Shown: positions 46,268 through 56,669, counted from the first letter of the stretch. The stretch: 64,000 nt of DNA from Rhodococcus oryzae (GCF_005049235.1 NZ_SUMD01000002.1:124001-188000), one strand, 5' to 3'. Notes: generated from the sequence alone by a model not told the origin. A program made the numbers and translations.

Positions 46268-46308
46268 CTTTTGTTGACAGTGCTCACGAAACCGGTCAGG
46301 CTGGGGCG

Positions 46309-47013
46309 GTGACCGGTACCCCGCGCGAACGCGCACGCGAGCAGACCCTGGCCGACATCACCCGGATCGGCCGGGAGCACCTGGCCAGGGACGGGGCGGC
46401 GGCGCTGTCGCTGCGGGCGGTCGCGAGGGACCTCGGGGTGGTCTCCTCGGCCGTGTATCGATACGTGGGCAGTCGCGACGAACTGCTCACCCTGCTCGTC
46501 GTGGAGGGGTACACCGAACTGGGCGACGCGGTGGACGCGGCGGTGGCCGCCGTGCCCGCAGGAGATCCGCGGGCCCGGCTGCACGCCGTCGGGCACGCGG
46601 TCCGGGACTGGGCGCTGGCGGAGCCGGCGTGCTACGGGCTGCTGTTCGGCAGTCCCGTGCCGGGTTACCGGGCGCCGGCCGAACGCACCACCGGGCCGGG
46701 CACCCGCGTGGTCGGCGTGCTGGTCCGGATCTTCGATGAGGCCAACCGATCCGGTGATCTCGTTGTCCCGCAGACAATTCCGATCGGTGAGTCGCTGCGC
46801 GAGAACCTGCGGGCGATCCGGGCGGAACTGGGTCTCGACCTGCCCGATGAGGCGCTGGCGCGCGGGGTCCTGGCCTGGTCCTCGCTGTTCGGCGCGGTGA
46901 ACTTCGAGGTGTTCGGTCAGTACGGGCCGGACACCTTCGCGGACCCGCGGGCGCTGTTCGAGCACCACCTGTCGGTGCTGGACGAGATCGTCGGGCTCGC
47001 CCCGCCGGAGTGA
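46309..47013 (+). CDS. TetR-family regulator, probably leaderless
   Basis: 234 residues; HTH AAALSLRAVARDLGVVSSAVYRYVGSRDELLTLLV and a C-terminal TetR_C domain. The GTG at 46309 has no ribosome site, but TTGACA (46274-46279) and CAGGCT (46297-46302) place transcription start at the codon itself. The operators overlap this promoter, so it most likely represses itself and the epimerase-MFS pair. Confidence 0.86.
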   Translation: MTGTPRERAREQTLADITRIGREHLARDGAAALSLRAVARDLGVVSSAVYRYVGSRDELLTLLVVEGYTELGDAVDAAVAAVPAGDPRARLHAVGHAVRDWALAEPACYGLLFGSPVPGYRAPAERTTGPGTRVVGVLVRIFDEANRSGDLVVPQTIPIGESLRENLRAIRAELGLDLPDEALARGVLAWSSLFGAVNFEVFGQYGPDTFADPRALFEHHLSVLDEIVGLAPPE

Positions 47014-47076
47014 GGCGGCCGGTCGGGCGGCGCGTTACCCGGCACGCGTGTCGTCCGCCGGTGCGATGATTGTCCG

Positions 47077-47682
47077 GTGGACCACGCAGAAGAACCCGAG
47101 GACCGGATGGCGCCGACCGAACCGATCGTGCGCCCGGGCAGTCTGCTGATCTCCTCGACCGAGCTCACCGAGCCGGCCTTCCGCCGCACCGTGGTCTACG
47201 TCATCGAGCACAACGACGCGGGCAGCCTGGGTGTGGTGATCAACCGGCCGAGCGAGACCGCGGTGCAGGCGGTGCTGCCCCAGTGGACCGAGCTGTGCGC
47301 CAATCCGCGGGCGCTGTTCATCGGCGGCCCGGTGAAGCGGGACTCGGCGCTGTGCCTGGCCACGCTGCGTACCGGTGCCAACATCGACGGGGTCTCCGGG
47401 GTGCGCCGGGTGGACGGCCGGGTGGTCATGGTCGACCTCGATTCCGATCCGGACGCCGTCGGCCCGCTCATCGAGGGCGTGCGGGTCTTCGCGGGGTACT
47501 CGGGCTGGACCATGGGGCAGCTGGACTCGGAGTTGCAGCGCGACGACTGGACCGTGCTGTCCGCGCTGCCGTCCGACGTGATCGGCCCGCCGCGGATCGA
47601 TCTCTGGGCGCACGTCCTGCGCCGCCAGCCACTCCCCCTCGCGCTGCTCGCGACGCACCCGATCGACGTCGACCGGAACTGA
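47077..47682 (+). CDS. YqgE/AlgH family protein (UPF0301), Rv0038-like
   Basis: 201 residues, DUF179 fold. VRPGSLLISSTEL, FRRTVVYVIEHNDAGSLGVVINRPSE, FIGGPVKRDSALCL and GYSGWTMGQLDSELQRDDW are all family hallmarks and align closely with M. tuberculosis Rv0038, including the ending LATHPIDVDRN. Biochemical function unknown. GTG start at 47077 supported by N-terminal similarity to Rv0038. Confidence 0.93.
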   Translation: MDHAEEPEDRMAPTEPIVRPGSLLISSTELTEPAFRRTVVYVIEHNDAGSLGVVINRPSETAVQAVLPQWTELCANPRALFIGGPVKRDSALCLATLRTGANIDGVSGVRRVDGRVVMVDLDSDPDAVGPLIEGVRVFAGYSGWTMGQLDSELQRDDWTVLSALPSDVIGPPRIDLWAHVLRRQPLPLALLATHPIDVDRN

Positions 47683-47701
47683 CCAGCCCGGACCGAGCGG
47701 T

Positions 47702-48700
47702 TCACCGGCCCGGTGCCGAGGCCGCCGGTTCCGGGTCCTGGCGGCGGGCGAACCGCTGCGCCAGCGCGGCGCAGACGATCAGCTGGATCTGATGGAAGAT
47801 CATCAGCGGCAACACGATCAGGCCGACCGGCTGCCCGGCGAAGAGCACCGAGGCCATCGGCAGCCCGGTCGCGAGCGACTTCTTGGACCCACAGAAGAGG
47901 ATCACGATCCGGTCCGGCAGCGAGAACCCGAGCGCGCGCCCGGCGAAGGCCGTCACCCCGAGCACCGTCGCGAGGATCGCGCAGCAGACCGCGACCAGCG
48001 CCAGCACCCGCCAGGCGGAGAGCCCGCTCCACGCGTGCTCGTTCATGCCCGCGCTGAACGCCGAGTACACCACGAGCAGGATCGAGCCGCGGTCGACGAT
48101 CTTGGTCGGTGCGGCGTGCCGCTGCAGCCAGCCGGTCACCCACGGTCGGATCAGCTGACCGATGACGAACGGCAGCAGCAGCTGCAGCACGATGTCGACG
48201 ATCGAGGACGCGTCGACGGTGGCCTCGCCGGTGGTGTTCATCAGCAGGATCACCAGCAGTGGGGTGATGAACACCCCGATGAGATTCGAGAACGAGGCGC
48301 TGACGACCGCCCCCGCGACGTTGCCGCGCGCGATCGAGGTGAACGCGATGGACGACTGGACCGTCGAGGGCACCAGGCACATGTAGAGCACGCCGGTGTA
48401 CAGCTCGTCGGTGAGGACCGTCGGCGCCAGCACGCGCAGCGCGAGTCCGATCAGCGGGAACAGCAGGTAGGTCGACGCCAGCACCACCGAGTGCAGGCGC
48501 CAGTGCTTGAGCCCCTCGAGCGCCTCGCGCGGGTGCAGCCGGACGCCGTAGAGCAGGAACAGCAGCGCGATCGCGATCTTGGTGGCCCAGTCCAGTGCGG
48601 TCTGCCCGCCACCGGATGCGGGGAAGATGCTGGCCACGACGGCCACCGCGATGATCGACAGGATGAACCCGTCGATGTAGAACCTGCTCAAGAACTTCAC
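47702..48700 (-). CDS. Bile-acid:sodium symporter-like membrane protein
   Basis: 332 residues, about ten helices, of the SBF-like (YfeH/PF13593) branch: KIAIALLFLLYGVRLHPREAL, CLVPSTVQSSIAFTSIARGN (family motif), LPFVIGQLIRPWV and FCGSKKSLATGLPMASVLF. Probably a sodium-coupled or proton-coupled organic anion carrier; substrate unknown. ATG start at 48700. Confidence 0.85.
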   Translation of the reverse strand: MKFLSRFYIDGFILSIIAVAVVASIFPASGGGQTALDWATKIAIALLFLLYGVRLHPREALEGLKHWRLHSVVLASTYLLFPLIGLALRVLAPTVLTDELYTGVLYMCLVPSTVQSSIAFTSIARGNVAGAVVSASFSNLIGVFITPLLVILLMNTTGEATVDASSIVDIVLQLLLPFVIGQLIRPWVTGWLQRHAAPTKIVDRGSILLVVYSAFSAGMNEHAWSGLSAWRVLALVAVCCAILATVLGVTAFAGRALGFSLPDRIVILFCGSKKSLATGLPMASVLFAGQPVGLIVLPLMIFHQIQLIVCAALAQRFARRQDPEPAASAPGR

Positions 48701-48728
48701 ATCGGTAACGATAATCCGGGGCCGAATG

Positions 48729-49697
48729 TCAGCGGTCGGCCAGCCGCCGGTCCGCGAGGGCGTTCAGCGCGCCTGCCATCTCCTCGGCACGCGGCGTGGT
48801 GACCGTCAGCCGCTGACCGTTCGCGGCCGTGAAGACCACCGCGGGCCCGGTGGTGGTGACCACCCCGTAGTTGCCGCGGCCCTTCAGGCGCAGCCCCCAC
48901 CCGCCGAAGTCCCTGGACGGGTTCACCTCCTCGACGGCGGCCCCGACCAGCTCCTCGACCCCGTACCCGACCACGGTCATGCCCATGTTGCGCACCCACA
49001 GGCCGGTCTCGTCGAGGGTGACCCGGAAGCGCAGCAGCCCGACCATCAGCACCGAGACCGGCACGAAGACCGCGACCGGCCACCACGAGCCCGCCCGGGC
49101 GCAGAGCCCCGCGGTGATCGCCGCGCCGATCCCGAGCAGCACCGCCGTGGTCGTGGGGCCGAGCCCGAGCCGCAGGGTGATCGGCAGGTCCAGCGGCCCG
49201 CGCGGCAGTCGCGGGTCCGGCGGCGTGGTCGCCGCGGATCGTTCGCGATAGTCGCGCAGGGTCGACGCCCCGAGGACGCCGACGGCCGCGCCTGCCACGA
49301 TCCCGAGCCCGATCCACCACATCGGCAGCGTCACGTTCACGGCCGTTGCGAGATCCAGTTGCGCGGCGAGGAGCGCGATCCACAGGGTGAGCAGTAGGCC
49401 GACCACCGTCAGGCCGACGATCAGCATCGCGCGGCGCATCATCAGCATCGCGCCCGCGAGGGCGGCGATCGCGCTGGCGCCGCATCCGACGAGGAGGATC
49501 ACGATCACCATGGTCGCGGCCAGCGACCCGGGCGTACTGAAGCCGTCGGGGCCGCTCCCGGACCAGTGCGTGGCGATGGTCTCGGGCAGGCGCGGGGACC
49601 AGAGCCGGGTGAGTGTCAGGCCTACGGCGGCCGCGAGCGCGGGCAGACCGATGCCGAACAGGACGCCGGCCGGATCGAAGGTCCGGGAATTGCTCAT
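48729..49697 (-). CDS. DUF1648-type membrane protein
   Basis: 322 residues. The N-terminal motif LPETIATHWSGSGPDGFST is the DUF1648 signature, followed by several transmembrane helices and a soluble C-terminal part (DETGLWVRNMGM). Function unknown; the family is linked in other bacteria to membrane stress. ATG at 49697 without a clear ribosome site. Confidence 0.75.
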   Translation of the reverse strand: MSNSRTFDPAGVLFGIGLPALAAAVGLTLTRLWSPRLPETIATHWSGSGPDGFSTPGSLAATMVIVILLVGCGASAIAALAGAMLMMRRAMLIVGLTVVGLLLTLWIALLAAQLDLATAVNVTLPMWWIGLGIVAGAAVGVLGASTLRDYRERSAATTPPDPRLPRGPLDLPITLRLGLGPTTTAVLLGIGAAITAGLCARAGSWWPVAVFVPVSVLMVGLLRFRVTLDETGLWVRNMGMTVVGYGVEELVGAAVEEVNPSRDFGGWGLRLKGRGNYGVVTTTGPAVVFTAANGQRLTVTTPRAEEMAGALNALADRRLADR

Positions 49698-49735
49698 GGG
49701 CGCCGATTCAACCAGGTGCCGACGTGCGGACCCGT

Positions 49736-50224
49736 TCAGCTGGGCAGGCAGGCGCCCTTGAGGGCGCAAGACCCGCATGAGTCCATGCCGCAGTCCGCGG
49801 CGGCCGCGGCGTCGGCAGCGTTGGCGGCGAACTCCGCGGACTCCGGCTCGGCGGGGCTGCCGCAGCCGCAGTCGTGGCCACAGCCACCGGCAGGGGCGGC
49901 CGCCGCGGCGGCGCGGGCTCCCATGGATCCGCCGTACCCGGCGGTGACCAGGGCCGCGACCACGGCGACAGCGACGGCGAGGAGTCCTCCTGCCGTGCCG
50001 AAGGCGAGGGCACCGACACCGCCGATGACCAGCAACAACGCGGCCGCGGCCATGGTGGGCGCGGCGATGCGGTTGGCGAGGCGGAAGGCGTCGTCGCTGG
50101 CGAGAGCCTCGGGGGTGGTGACGCCGGCCCAGCGGTTGCGTGGCAGCCGGCCGGCGATCCCGGCGACCGCCACCACGCCGACGGCGAGGGCGACTACGAA
50201 CAGCACGGTTGCGACGATGACCAC
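49736..50224 (-). CDS. SdpI-like membrane protein with cysteine-rich tail
   Basis: 162 residues. The first helix VVIVATVLFVVALAVGVVAVAGI is followed by NRWAGVTTPEALASDDAFRLANRIAAP, the SdpI/YhfL signature, then two more helices. The last 55 residues are Ala-rich with two Cys groups (GGCGHDCGCG and DCGMDSCGSCALKGAC), seven Cys and one His in all, suggesting metal binding on one membrane face. GTG at 50224 with TACCCT ending 6 bases upstream, so probably leaderless. Confidence 0.75.
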   Translation of the reverse strand: MVIVATVLFVVALAVGVVAVAGIAGRLPRNRWAGVTTPEALASDDAFRLANRIAAPTMAAAALLLVIGGVGALAFGTAGGLLAVAVAVVAALVTAGYGGSMGARAAAAAAPAGGCGHDCGCGSPAEPESAEFAANAADAAAAADCGMDSCGSCALKGACLPS

Positions 50225-50353
50225 GGGTCCAGGGTACGGCGGGGACCGATGACCGGGACTATTCGGGTGACACCTTAGGCTGGTCGACGGTAATCCATGC
50301 CCGAGAACCAGCGCCGAGACGCCGAGCTCAGCGCAGAGTAGATAGCGAAACAC

Positions 50354-53200
50354 GTGACCGAGCCAGTGCAGCAGCCAGCGGACGACGCCACCCCTCAGCA
50401 CCGATACACCGCGGAGCTCGCGGGTCGGATCGAGCGGCGGTGGCAGGAGCTGTGGAGTGAGCGCGGCACCTTCAACGCGCCGAACCCGGTCGGCGATCTC
50501 GCCGGGGAGCTGCCTGCGGACAAGCTCTTCGTCCAGGACATGTTCCCGTACCCGTCCGGCTCGGGCCTGCACGTCGGGCACCCGCTCGGCTACATCGCGA
50601 CCGACGTGTTCGCGCGCTACCACCGCATGCACGGGCACAACGTGCTGCACACCCTCGGCTACGACGCCTTCGGCCTGCCCGCCGAGCAGTACGCGGTGCA
50701 GACCGGAACCCACCCGCGCACCACCACCGAGTCGAACATCCAGAACATGAAGCGGCAGCTGCGTCGGCTCGGGCTCGGCCACGACGAGCGGCGCTCGCTG
50801 GCAACCACCGATGTGGACTTCTACCACTGGACGCAGTGGATCTTCCTGCAGATCTTCAACGCCTGGTACGACATCGACCTCAAGCGGGCCCGCCCCATCG
50901 CGGAGCTCGAGGCGGAGTTCGAGTCCGGTGCCCGCACCGCCCCGGACGGCCGGTCATGGACCGCGCTCGACACGGGTGAGCGCCGCACGGTGATCGACTC
51001 GTATCGCCTTGTCTACCGGTCGGATTCGATGGTCAACTGGTGCCCCGGGCTCGGCACCGTGCTGGCCAACGAGGAGGTCACCGCGGACGGCCGCAGCGAC
51101 CGCGGCAACTTCCCGGTGTTCCGCAAGCACCTGCAGCAGTGGATGATGCGCATCACCGCGTACTCGGACCGCCTCGTCGACGACCTCGAGTTCCTGGACT
51201 GGCCGGACAAGGTCAAGGCCATGCAGCGCAACTGGATCGGGCGCTCGCACGGTGCCCAGGTCCGGTTCGGCGTTGACCCGGCGGTCGACGACGTCGCGAT
51301 CGAGGTCTTCACCACCCGCCCCGACACCCTGTTCGGTGCCACCTATGTCACCCTCGCCCCCGAGCACGAGCTGGTCGACCGGCTGGCGTCGGGCTCGTAC
51401 GCCGACGACGTGGACCCCCGCTGGACCGGCGGCGCGGCCAGCCCGGCCGAGGCCGTCGCCGCCTACCGCGCCTCCATCGCCGCGAAGACGGACCTGGAGC
51501 GGCAGGAGAACAAGGAGAAGACCGGCGTCTTCCTCGGCGAGTATGCGGTGAATCCCGTCAACGGGCACCGGCTGCCGATCTTCATCGCGGACTACGTGCT
51601 CACCGGATACGGCACCGGCGCGATCATGGCGGTGCCAGGGCACGATCAGCGCGACTGGGAGTTCGCGACCACCTTCGGCCTCGACATCGTCGAGGTCATC
51701 GCGGGCGGCGACATCACCGAGGCCGCCTTCACGGGCGACGGTCCACTGGTGAACTCGGACTACCTGGACGGGCTCGGCGTCGCGGAGGCCAAGGCCGCCA
51801 TCACCGCGCGCCTGGAGGCGGACGGCACCGGCAAGGGCACCATCCAGTACAAGCTGCGGGACTGGCTGTTCGCCCGTCAACGGTACTGGGGCGAGCCCTT
51901 CCCGATCGTCTACGGCGCGGACGGCGTCGCCCACCCGCTGCCGGAATCGATGCTGCCGGTGGAACTCCCGGAGGTCGAGGACTACGCACCGGTCTCCTTC
52001 GACCCGAACGACGAGAACTCCGAGCCGTCCCCGCCGCTGGCGAAGGCCACCGACTGGGTGAACGTCGAGCTCGATCTCGGCGACGGGCTGCAGAGCTACC
52101 ACCGCGACACCAACGTGATGCCGCAGTGGGCGGGCAGCTCCTGGTACCAGCTGCGCTACATCGACCCGACCAACGACGACGAGTTCTGCGCCAAGGAGAA
52201 CGAGCAGTACTGGATGGGTCCGCGTCCCGAGCTGCACGGCCCGAACGACCCGGGCGGCGTCGACCTGTACGTCGGCGGCGTCGAGCACGCGGTGCTGCAC
52301 CTGCTGTACTCGCGGTTCTGGCACAAGGTTCTCTTCGACCTCGGCTACGTGAGCTCGAGCGAGCCGTACCGCCGGCTCTACAACCAGGGCTACATCCAGG
52401 CCTACGCCTACACCGACTCGCGGGGCGTCTACGTGCCCGCGGAGGAGGTCACCGAGCGCGACGGTAAGTACTTCCACGGCGACGAGCCGGTCCACCGTGA
52501 GCACGGCAAGATGGGCAAGTCCCTGAAGAATTCCGTTGCGCCGGACGAGATCTGCGAGGAGTACGGCGCGGACACCCTGCGCGTGTACGAGATGTCGATG
52601 GGGCCGCTTGACACCTCACGTCCGTGGGCGACCAAGGACGTCGTCGGGTCGCACCGGTTCCTGCAGCGCGTCTGGCGCACGGTCGTCGACGAGGAGACCG
52701 GCGAGCTCCGGGTCACCGACGAGGCGCCGACCGACGACACCCTGCGCGCGCTGAACAAGACGATCGACGGCGTCAACGCGGACTACGCCGCGCTGCGCGA
52801 CAACACCGCGGCGGCCAAGCTGATCGAGCTGAACAACCACCTGACCAAGGAGTACCCGAACGGGGCGCCGCGGTCGGCGGTCGAGCCGCTGGTGCTCATG
52901 CTCGGCCCGCTGGCCCCGCACCTCGCCGAGGAGCTGTGGTCCCGGCTCGGGCACGAGACCTCGCTTGCGCACGGCCCGTTCCCGCTGGCCGAGGACAAGT
53001 GGCTGGTCGACGACACCGTCGAGTACCCGATCCAGGTCAACGGCAAGCTGCGCAGCCGGCTCACCGTGGCGGCCGACGCCGACCCGAAGTCCATCGAGGC
53101 CGCGGCCCTGGCCGACGAGAAGATCGTCGCCCTCCTGGAGGGCAACGCGCCCCGCAAGGTGATCGTGGTGCCGGGCAAGATGGTCAACATCGTCAAGTAG
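50354..53200 (+). CDS. leuS: Leucyl-tRNA synthetase
   Basis: 948-residue class I synthetase. The HIGH motif is [14 protein letters not shown], the editing domain lies in the middle ([12 protein letters not shown]), KMSKS appears as [10 protein letters not shown], and the C-terminal anticodon-binding domain is intact. GTG start at 50354. It is monocistronic and ends at a strong hairpin. Confidence 0.97.
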   Translation: MTEPVQQPADDATPQHRYTAELAGRIERRWQELWSERGTFNAPNPVGDLAGELPADKLFVQDMFPYPSGSGLHVGHPLGYIATDVFARYHRMHGHNVLHTLGYDAFGLPAEQYAVQTGTHPRTTTESNIQNMKRQLRRLGLGHDERRSLATTDVDFYHWTQWIFLQIFNAWYDIDLKRARPIAELEAEFESGARTAPDGRSWTALDTGERRTVIDSYRLVYRSDSMVNWCPGLGTVLANEEVTADGRSDRGNFPVFRKHLQQWMMRITAYSDRLVDDLEFLDWPDKVKAMQRNWIGRSHGAQVRFGVDPAVDDVAIEVFTTRPDTLFGATYVTLAPEHELVDRLASGSYADDVDPRWTGGAASPAEAVAAYRASIAAKTDLERQENKEKTGVFLGEYAVNPVNGHRLPIFIADYVLTGYGTGAIMAVPGHDQRDWEFATTFGLDIVEVIAGGDITEAAFTGDGPLVNSDYLDGLGVAEAKAAITARLEADGTGKGTIQYKLRDWLFARQRYWGEPFPIVYGADGVAHPLPESMLPVELPEVEDYAPVSFDPNDENSEPSPPLAKATDWVNVELDLGDGLQSYHRDTNVMPQWAGSSWYQLRYIDPTNDDEFCAKENEQYWMGPRPELHGPNDPGGVDLYVGGVEHAVLHLLYSRFWHKVLFDLGYVSSSEPYRRLYNQGYIQAYAYTDSRGVYVPAEEVTERDGKYFHGDEPVHREHGKMGKSLKNSVAPDEICEEYGADTLRVYEMSMGPLDTSRPWATKDVVGSHRFLQRVWRTVVDEETGELRVTDEAPTDDTLRALNKTIDGVNADYAALRDNTAAAKLIELNNHLTKEYPNGAPRSAVEPLVLMLGPLAPHLAEELWSRLGHETSLAHGPFPLAEDKWLVDDTVEYPIQVNGKLRSRLTVAADADPKSIEAAALADEKIVALLEGNAPRKVIVVPGKMVNIVK

Positions 53201-53219
53201 GCAGCTCCGCTGCCCGTGC

Positions 53220-53251
53220 GCGGTTAGCGGGTCCAGAGACCCGCTAACCGC
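53220..53251. terminator. Bidirectional terminator between leuS and lipase
   Basis: GCGGTTAGCGGGTC (53220-53233) pairs perfectly with GACCCGCTAACCGC (53238-53251) around a CAGA loop, a 14-bp stem 20 bases past leuS and 21 before the convergent lipase stop. Confidence 0.88.
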
Positions 53252-53272
53252 ACACAGGTGGCGAAGCCGTCG

Positions 53273-54742
53273 TCAGCACTCGGTCGGTGCCGGTTCCCCG
53301 CGCAGCCGGGCGTCGACCCAGTCGAATGCCCCGGAGTTCCCGGTGAGTTCGCCGAGGATGTGTTCGCCGGGTACCTGCCGGTACAGCGCGCGCACGCCGT
53401 AGCCGCACTGCTCGTCGTACAGGTTGCGGGAGCCGAGCGCCGGGATCCAGAACTCCTGACCACCGCTGTAGATGTACAGCGGCGTGCCGGACTTACGGTC
53501 CGCCATCTTCATCTTCGTGTAGATGTCATGTGCGACAGGTGAATCCAGCGCTTGCTTCACATTCGCGAGTGCTTCGGCCGGTATCCCGAGGACGCCGGCC
53601 AGCGCGAGGGTGTTCGCGCACTGGTCCTTGATGGACGTGATGCTCAGTCGCTGACCGAGAGTGTTGATCAGCGGGAGGATCTCGGGGTTCTCCCTCGTGA
53701 TCCCGAACAGCGCCGCGAGGAACAGCCCCCCGGCGAGGTTGCCGTTCATGGTGCGTCCGAGCATCTCGAAGTCTGCCGGTATCCCGCCCATCGCGGCGCC
53801 GACGATGTCGCCCGCCAGTTCGGGGGCGTAGGAGTCGATCAGCTTGACCGCGCCGTGCGTCGCGATCGAACCGCCGGAGTAGCCCATCATGGCGAGCTTG
53901 CTGCTGCCGAACTCGGCGGGGAACACGGTGCGCATGCCGCGGATCGTGTCGAGGATCGCGTGCCCGGCGACGAAGGGTTCGGCGTACGCCATCCGGGGCC
54001 CCTCGTGATCCGGGATGAGCACCGCGTAGCCGCGTTCCTCGGCCTTCGTGGTGACGGGCCGGACCAGCTCGAGGAAGTTCTCCGTCGGTGTGATCCCGTT
54101 TCCGAGGGTGTGGCCCGGGGTGCAGCTCCGCCCGAGCCCGTTGATCGGCACGTTGTTGACCAGGACCGGCCGCGGTCCCGGGCCGGGCCAGGGCGTGGCG
54201 GGCACGACGAGAGTCGCGGTCGCGAACGACGGCGCGCCTGCCGCGTCGGTGCTCTTCACCTTGATCTGGCGCACCTCCCGCACCGGCCCGCGCAGGAGCG
54301 CTCGGGCGGCAGGCGTCACATCACGGGTCTCGATGACCTGGCCGTTGGTCATGCCGGGCAGGCCGGGCGGGTACACGTCGAAGAACGGGTCCCCGATCGG
54401 TTTGGGCAGCATCTCGGCGCGCAGCGTCTCGAGGGGCGGGGGATCGAGATCAGGTCCCGGGATCACCGAGCCGACCACGCCCGGAATCGCGGACCCCAGC
54501 GGTGATCCGGCGGCGGAGCCGGTTCCGAGAGAGCCGGTGATCAGCGTCGTCCCGTTCAAGGGCGTGCCGTCCGAGGCCGTGCCGTCCGTCAGGGACCCGG
54601 TGCCAACCGACCCCTCACCTCCGGCGCTGCCGGAGGATTGCGCGACGGCGGTGCCGACCGACGTGCCACCCCCGATCGCGACGCCGACCGCCAAGGCGGC
54701 CACACCCATTCGTACCCAGAAACCCCCGTGCTGGATAGGCAT
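53273..54742 (-). CDS. Secretory lipase (LIP family)
   Basis: 489 residues. Signal peptide MGVAALAVGVAIGGGTSVGTAVAQ, a Gly/Ser/Thr-rich spacer, then a PF03583-type lipase domain with ARALLRGPVREVRQIKVKS, IPDHEGPRMAYAEP and the nucleophile GYSGGSIATHGA. Acts on extracellular triacylglycerols or related esters. ATG at 54742; no ribosome site, but TACGGT ends 7 bases upstream (leaderless-type). It shares a 200-base divergent region with the KstR-boxed isomerase gene. Confidence 0.88.
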   Translation of the reverse strand: MPIQHGGFWVRMGVAALAVGVAIGGGTSVGTAVAQSSGSAGGEGSVGTGSLTDGTASDGTPLNGTTLITGSLGTGSAAGSPLGSAIPGVVGSVIPGPDLDPPPLETLRAEMLPKPIGDPFFDVYPPGLPGMTNGQVIETRDVTPAARALLRGPVREVRQIKVKSTDAAGAPSFATATLVVPATPWPGPGPRPVLVNNVPINGLGRSCTPGHTLGNGITPTENFLELVRPVTTKAEERGYAVLIPDHEGPRMAYAEPFVAGHAILDTIRGMRTVFPAEFGSSKLAMMGYSGGSIATHGAVKLIDSYAPELAGDIVGAAMGGIPADFEMLGRTMNGNLAGGLFLAALFGITRENPEILPLINTLGQRLSITSIKDQCANTLALAGVLGIPAEALANVKQALDSPVAHDIYTKMKMADRKSGTPLYIYSGGQEFWIPALGSRNLYDEQCGYGVRALYRQVPGEHILGELTGNSGAFDWVDARLRGEPAPTEC

Positions 54743-54911
54743 GCGCGGCACCGTAACACCGGATTGCCGCGGCCCGAACGACTTTCGGAGGCCACGGTTA
54801 TCACATCGTGAGCTGCGGCCCAGCGAATCCGGACGAACCGGACGAGGAGGGCGGACGATGCCGGCTCCTCGTTCCATGGAATCCCGCCGGCATCGCCGGT
54901 ACCCTCGCAAC

Positions 54912-54925
54912 TAGAACAGGTTCTA
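54912..54925. promoter_or_regulatory. KstR-type operator
   Basis: TAGAACAGGTTCTA: a perfect palindrome matching the KstR consensus TNNAACNNGTTNNA, placed 20 bases before the isomerase-like gene. KstR is the cholesterol-catabolism repressor of mycolic actinobacteria; its gene is not in this window. Confidence 0.75.
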
Positions 54926-54944
54926 ACAATGAAGGGGTACCGGC

Positions 54945-55319
54945 ATGGCGGCATCACGCGAAGACATCCTGAACACCATCGAGAGCTACGTGAAGTCGGT
55001 GGCGGGCGGCACCGTGGACGACGTCCTGGCGCTGTACGCGCCCGGCGCCACCGTCGAGGATCCGGTCGGCACCGACCCGCGGACCACCGAGGAGTCGCTG
55101 CGCGAGTTCTACGGCATCATCGAGCCGCTCGAGCAGACCGCCGAGCTGGGCGTCGTCAAGATCGCGGCGGGCACGGCCGCCTTCAACTTCACCCTCACCA
55201 CCATCATGGGTGATCAGAAGGTCGAGATCTCCGTCATCGACGTGATGACCTTCGACGACGACGCCAAGATCACCACCATGAAGGCGATCTGGGGTCCGGA
55301 GGACATGGTCGCCAGCTGA
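54945..55319 (+). CDS. Ketosteroid-isomerase-like (SnoaL-fold) protein
   Basis: 124 residues of the KSI/NTF2 fold. IESYVKSV carries Tyr15 and LALYAPGATVEDPVGTDP carries Asp39, the positions of the catalytic Tyr and general-base Asp of 3-oxo-delta5-steroid isomerase. This, together with the KstR box upstream, supports steroid isomerisation. Resembles M. tuberculosis Rv0760c. ATG with GAAGGGG upstream. Confidence 0.86.
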   Translation: MAASREDILNTIESYVKSVAGGTVDDVLALYAPGATVEDPVGTDPRTTEESLREFYGIIEPLEQTAELGVVKIAAGTAAFNFTLTTIMGDQKVEISVIDVMTFDDDAKITTMKAIWGPEDMVAS

Positions 55320-55451
55320 CCGCTCGCCCGGATTCGGTCCGCGGGTCATACCGTGGTCGGACCCGGGATCAGCTCCAGGCCTGACGACAACGGGTCGCCG
55401 CGGCAATACGTTCGGATCGCAACACGATCACCAGGCGACCGAAAGCGTGCG

Positions 55452-56669
55452 ATGACCCAGATCTTGTCCCAGGCCGAGGCCCCGCCGACTCCCCGCTCAC
55501 TCCCCCGGATTGTGGGCGTGGACGTCGCGCGGGGCCTCGCCGTGCTCGGCATGATCGCTGTGCACACCGCCAGTGCCGAACAGATCGGCGAGTTCGCCTT
55601 CTTCGCGCTCAGCGGCCGATCCGCCATTCTCTTCGCGGTGCTCGCCGGCGTATCGCTTGCCCTCACCACCGGCGGCACCCGCCCGCCCGCGGGGCCCGGG
55701 CTAGTCGCGGCGCGCAGGTCCATCGCCGCGCGCGCCCTCGCCCTCTTCGTCCTCGGCCTCGTTCTCACCCAGCTCGGTTCCCCGGCGATGGTCATCCTCG
55801 CGACGTACGCGGTCCTGTTCCTGATCGCGCTCCCACTGCTGCGGCTGAGCTGGCAGTGGCTGACCGCCGTCGCGGCCGTGGCCGCCGTAGCGGGCCCGCT
55901 GCTCTCGTTTGCCATCCGTTCGCACATGGACGTGCCCGGCACCTTCGGCGAGACCGCGCGATTCGACATGCTCACCTCGGTCGACGGGGTCCGGCACCTC
56001 GGTTCGGTGATCCTGCTGGAGGGCACCTACCCGGTGCTCACCTGGGTGCCGTTCCTGCTCGCGGGCATGGCCATCGGTCGCTGGGGCCTGCGGCGTGAGC
56101 GGGCGGGCCTCGTCCTGGTCGCGCTCGGCTCGGCGCTGGCCGTGCTCGGGCTCGGCGGGTCCTGGGTGGCGCTGAACCTGTTCGGCGGCAAGGACGCGCT
56201 GGTGGCCCACCTGGACGAGATGATGCCGGGCGAGGGTGCCCAGCTGCTCGCGGACCTGCTCCGGATGGGGAGCTTCGGCACCGTCGGCACCGATCCCTGG
56301 CAGTGGATGCTCACCAGCACCCCGCACAGCGGGACCGTGTTCGAGGTCGTGGGGTCCGGCGGCGTCGCCGTCGCCGTTCTCGGCCTGTGCCTGCTCGCGG
56401 CGAGGGTCGTCCCGCGTATCCTGGTGCCGCTGGCCGCGCTCGGTTCGATGCCGCTGACGATCTACGCCGGGCACATCGTCGCCTTGGCGCTCCTGCTGCG
56501 CACCGAGTCGTTCACCCAGTCGTGGGCGACCCTGCTCTGGTTCCTGGCGGTGCCGTTGATCTTTGCCACTCTGTGGCGGCACTACCTCGGGCGGGGTCCG
56601 CTCGAATGGGCGCTGAACAAGATCGGCGCGGGCGCCGCCCGGCTCGGTTCCCGCCCCGTGGTCAGCTAG
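55452..56669 (+). CDS. DUF418/YeiB-like membrane protein
   Basis: 405 residues, about ten helices. VGVDVARGLAVLGMIAVHTAS is the family N-terminal signature, RSAILFAVLAGVSLAL follows, and the C-terminus has LPLTIYAGHIVALALLLRT and GPLEWALNKI. Related to acyltransferase-type membrane proteins; function unknown. It is distinct in sequence from the DUF418 protein at 39.8 kb. Its last eight bases overlap the convergent MaoC-like gene. Confidence 0.82.
   Translation: MTQILSQAEAPPTPRSLPRIVGVDVARGLAVLGMIAVHTASAEQIGEFAFFALSGRSAILFAVLAGVSLALTTGGTRPPAGPGLVAARRSIAARALALFVLGLVLTQLGSPAMVILATYAVLFLIALPLLRLSWQWLTAVAAVAAVAGPLLSFAIRSHMDVPGTFGETARFDMLTSVDGVRHLGSVILLEGTYPVLTWVPFLLAGMAIGRWGLRRERAGLVLVALGSALAVLGLGGSWVALNLFGGKDALVAHLDEMMPGEGAQLLADLLRMGSFGTVGTDPWQWMLTSTPHSGTVFEVVGSGGVAVAVLGLCLLAARVVPRILVPLAALGSMPLTIYAGHIVALALLLRTESFTQSWATLLWFLAVPLIFATLWRHYLGRGPLEWALNKIGAGAARLGSRPVVS

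Noticed and set aside
50225-50353. Possible T-box or leader upstream of leuS
   Set aside because: Only about 130 bases with no T-box signature or terminator-antiterminator pairing.
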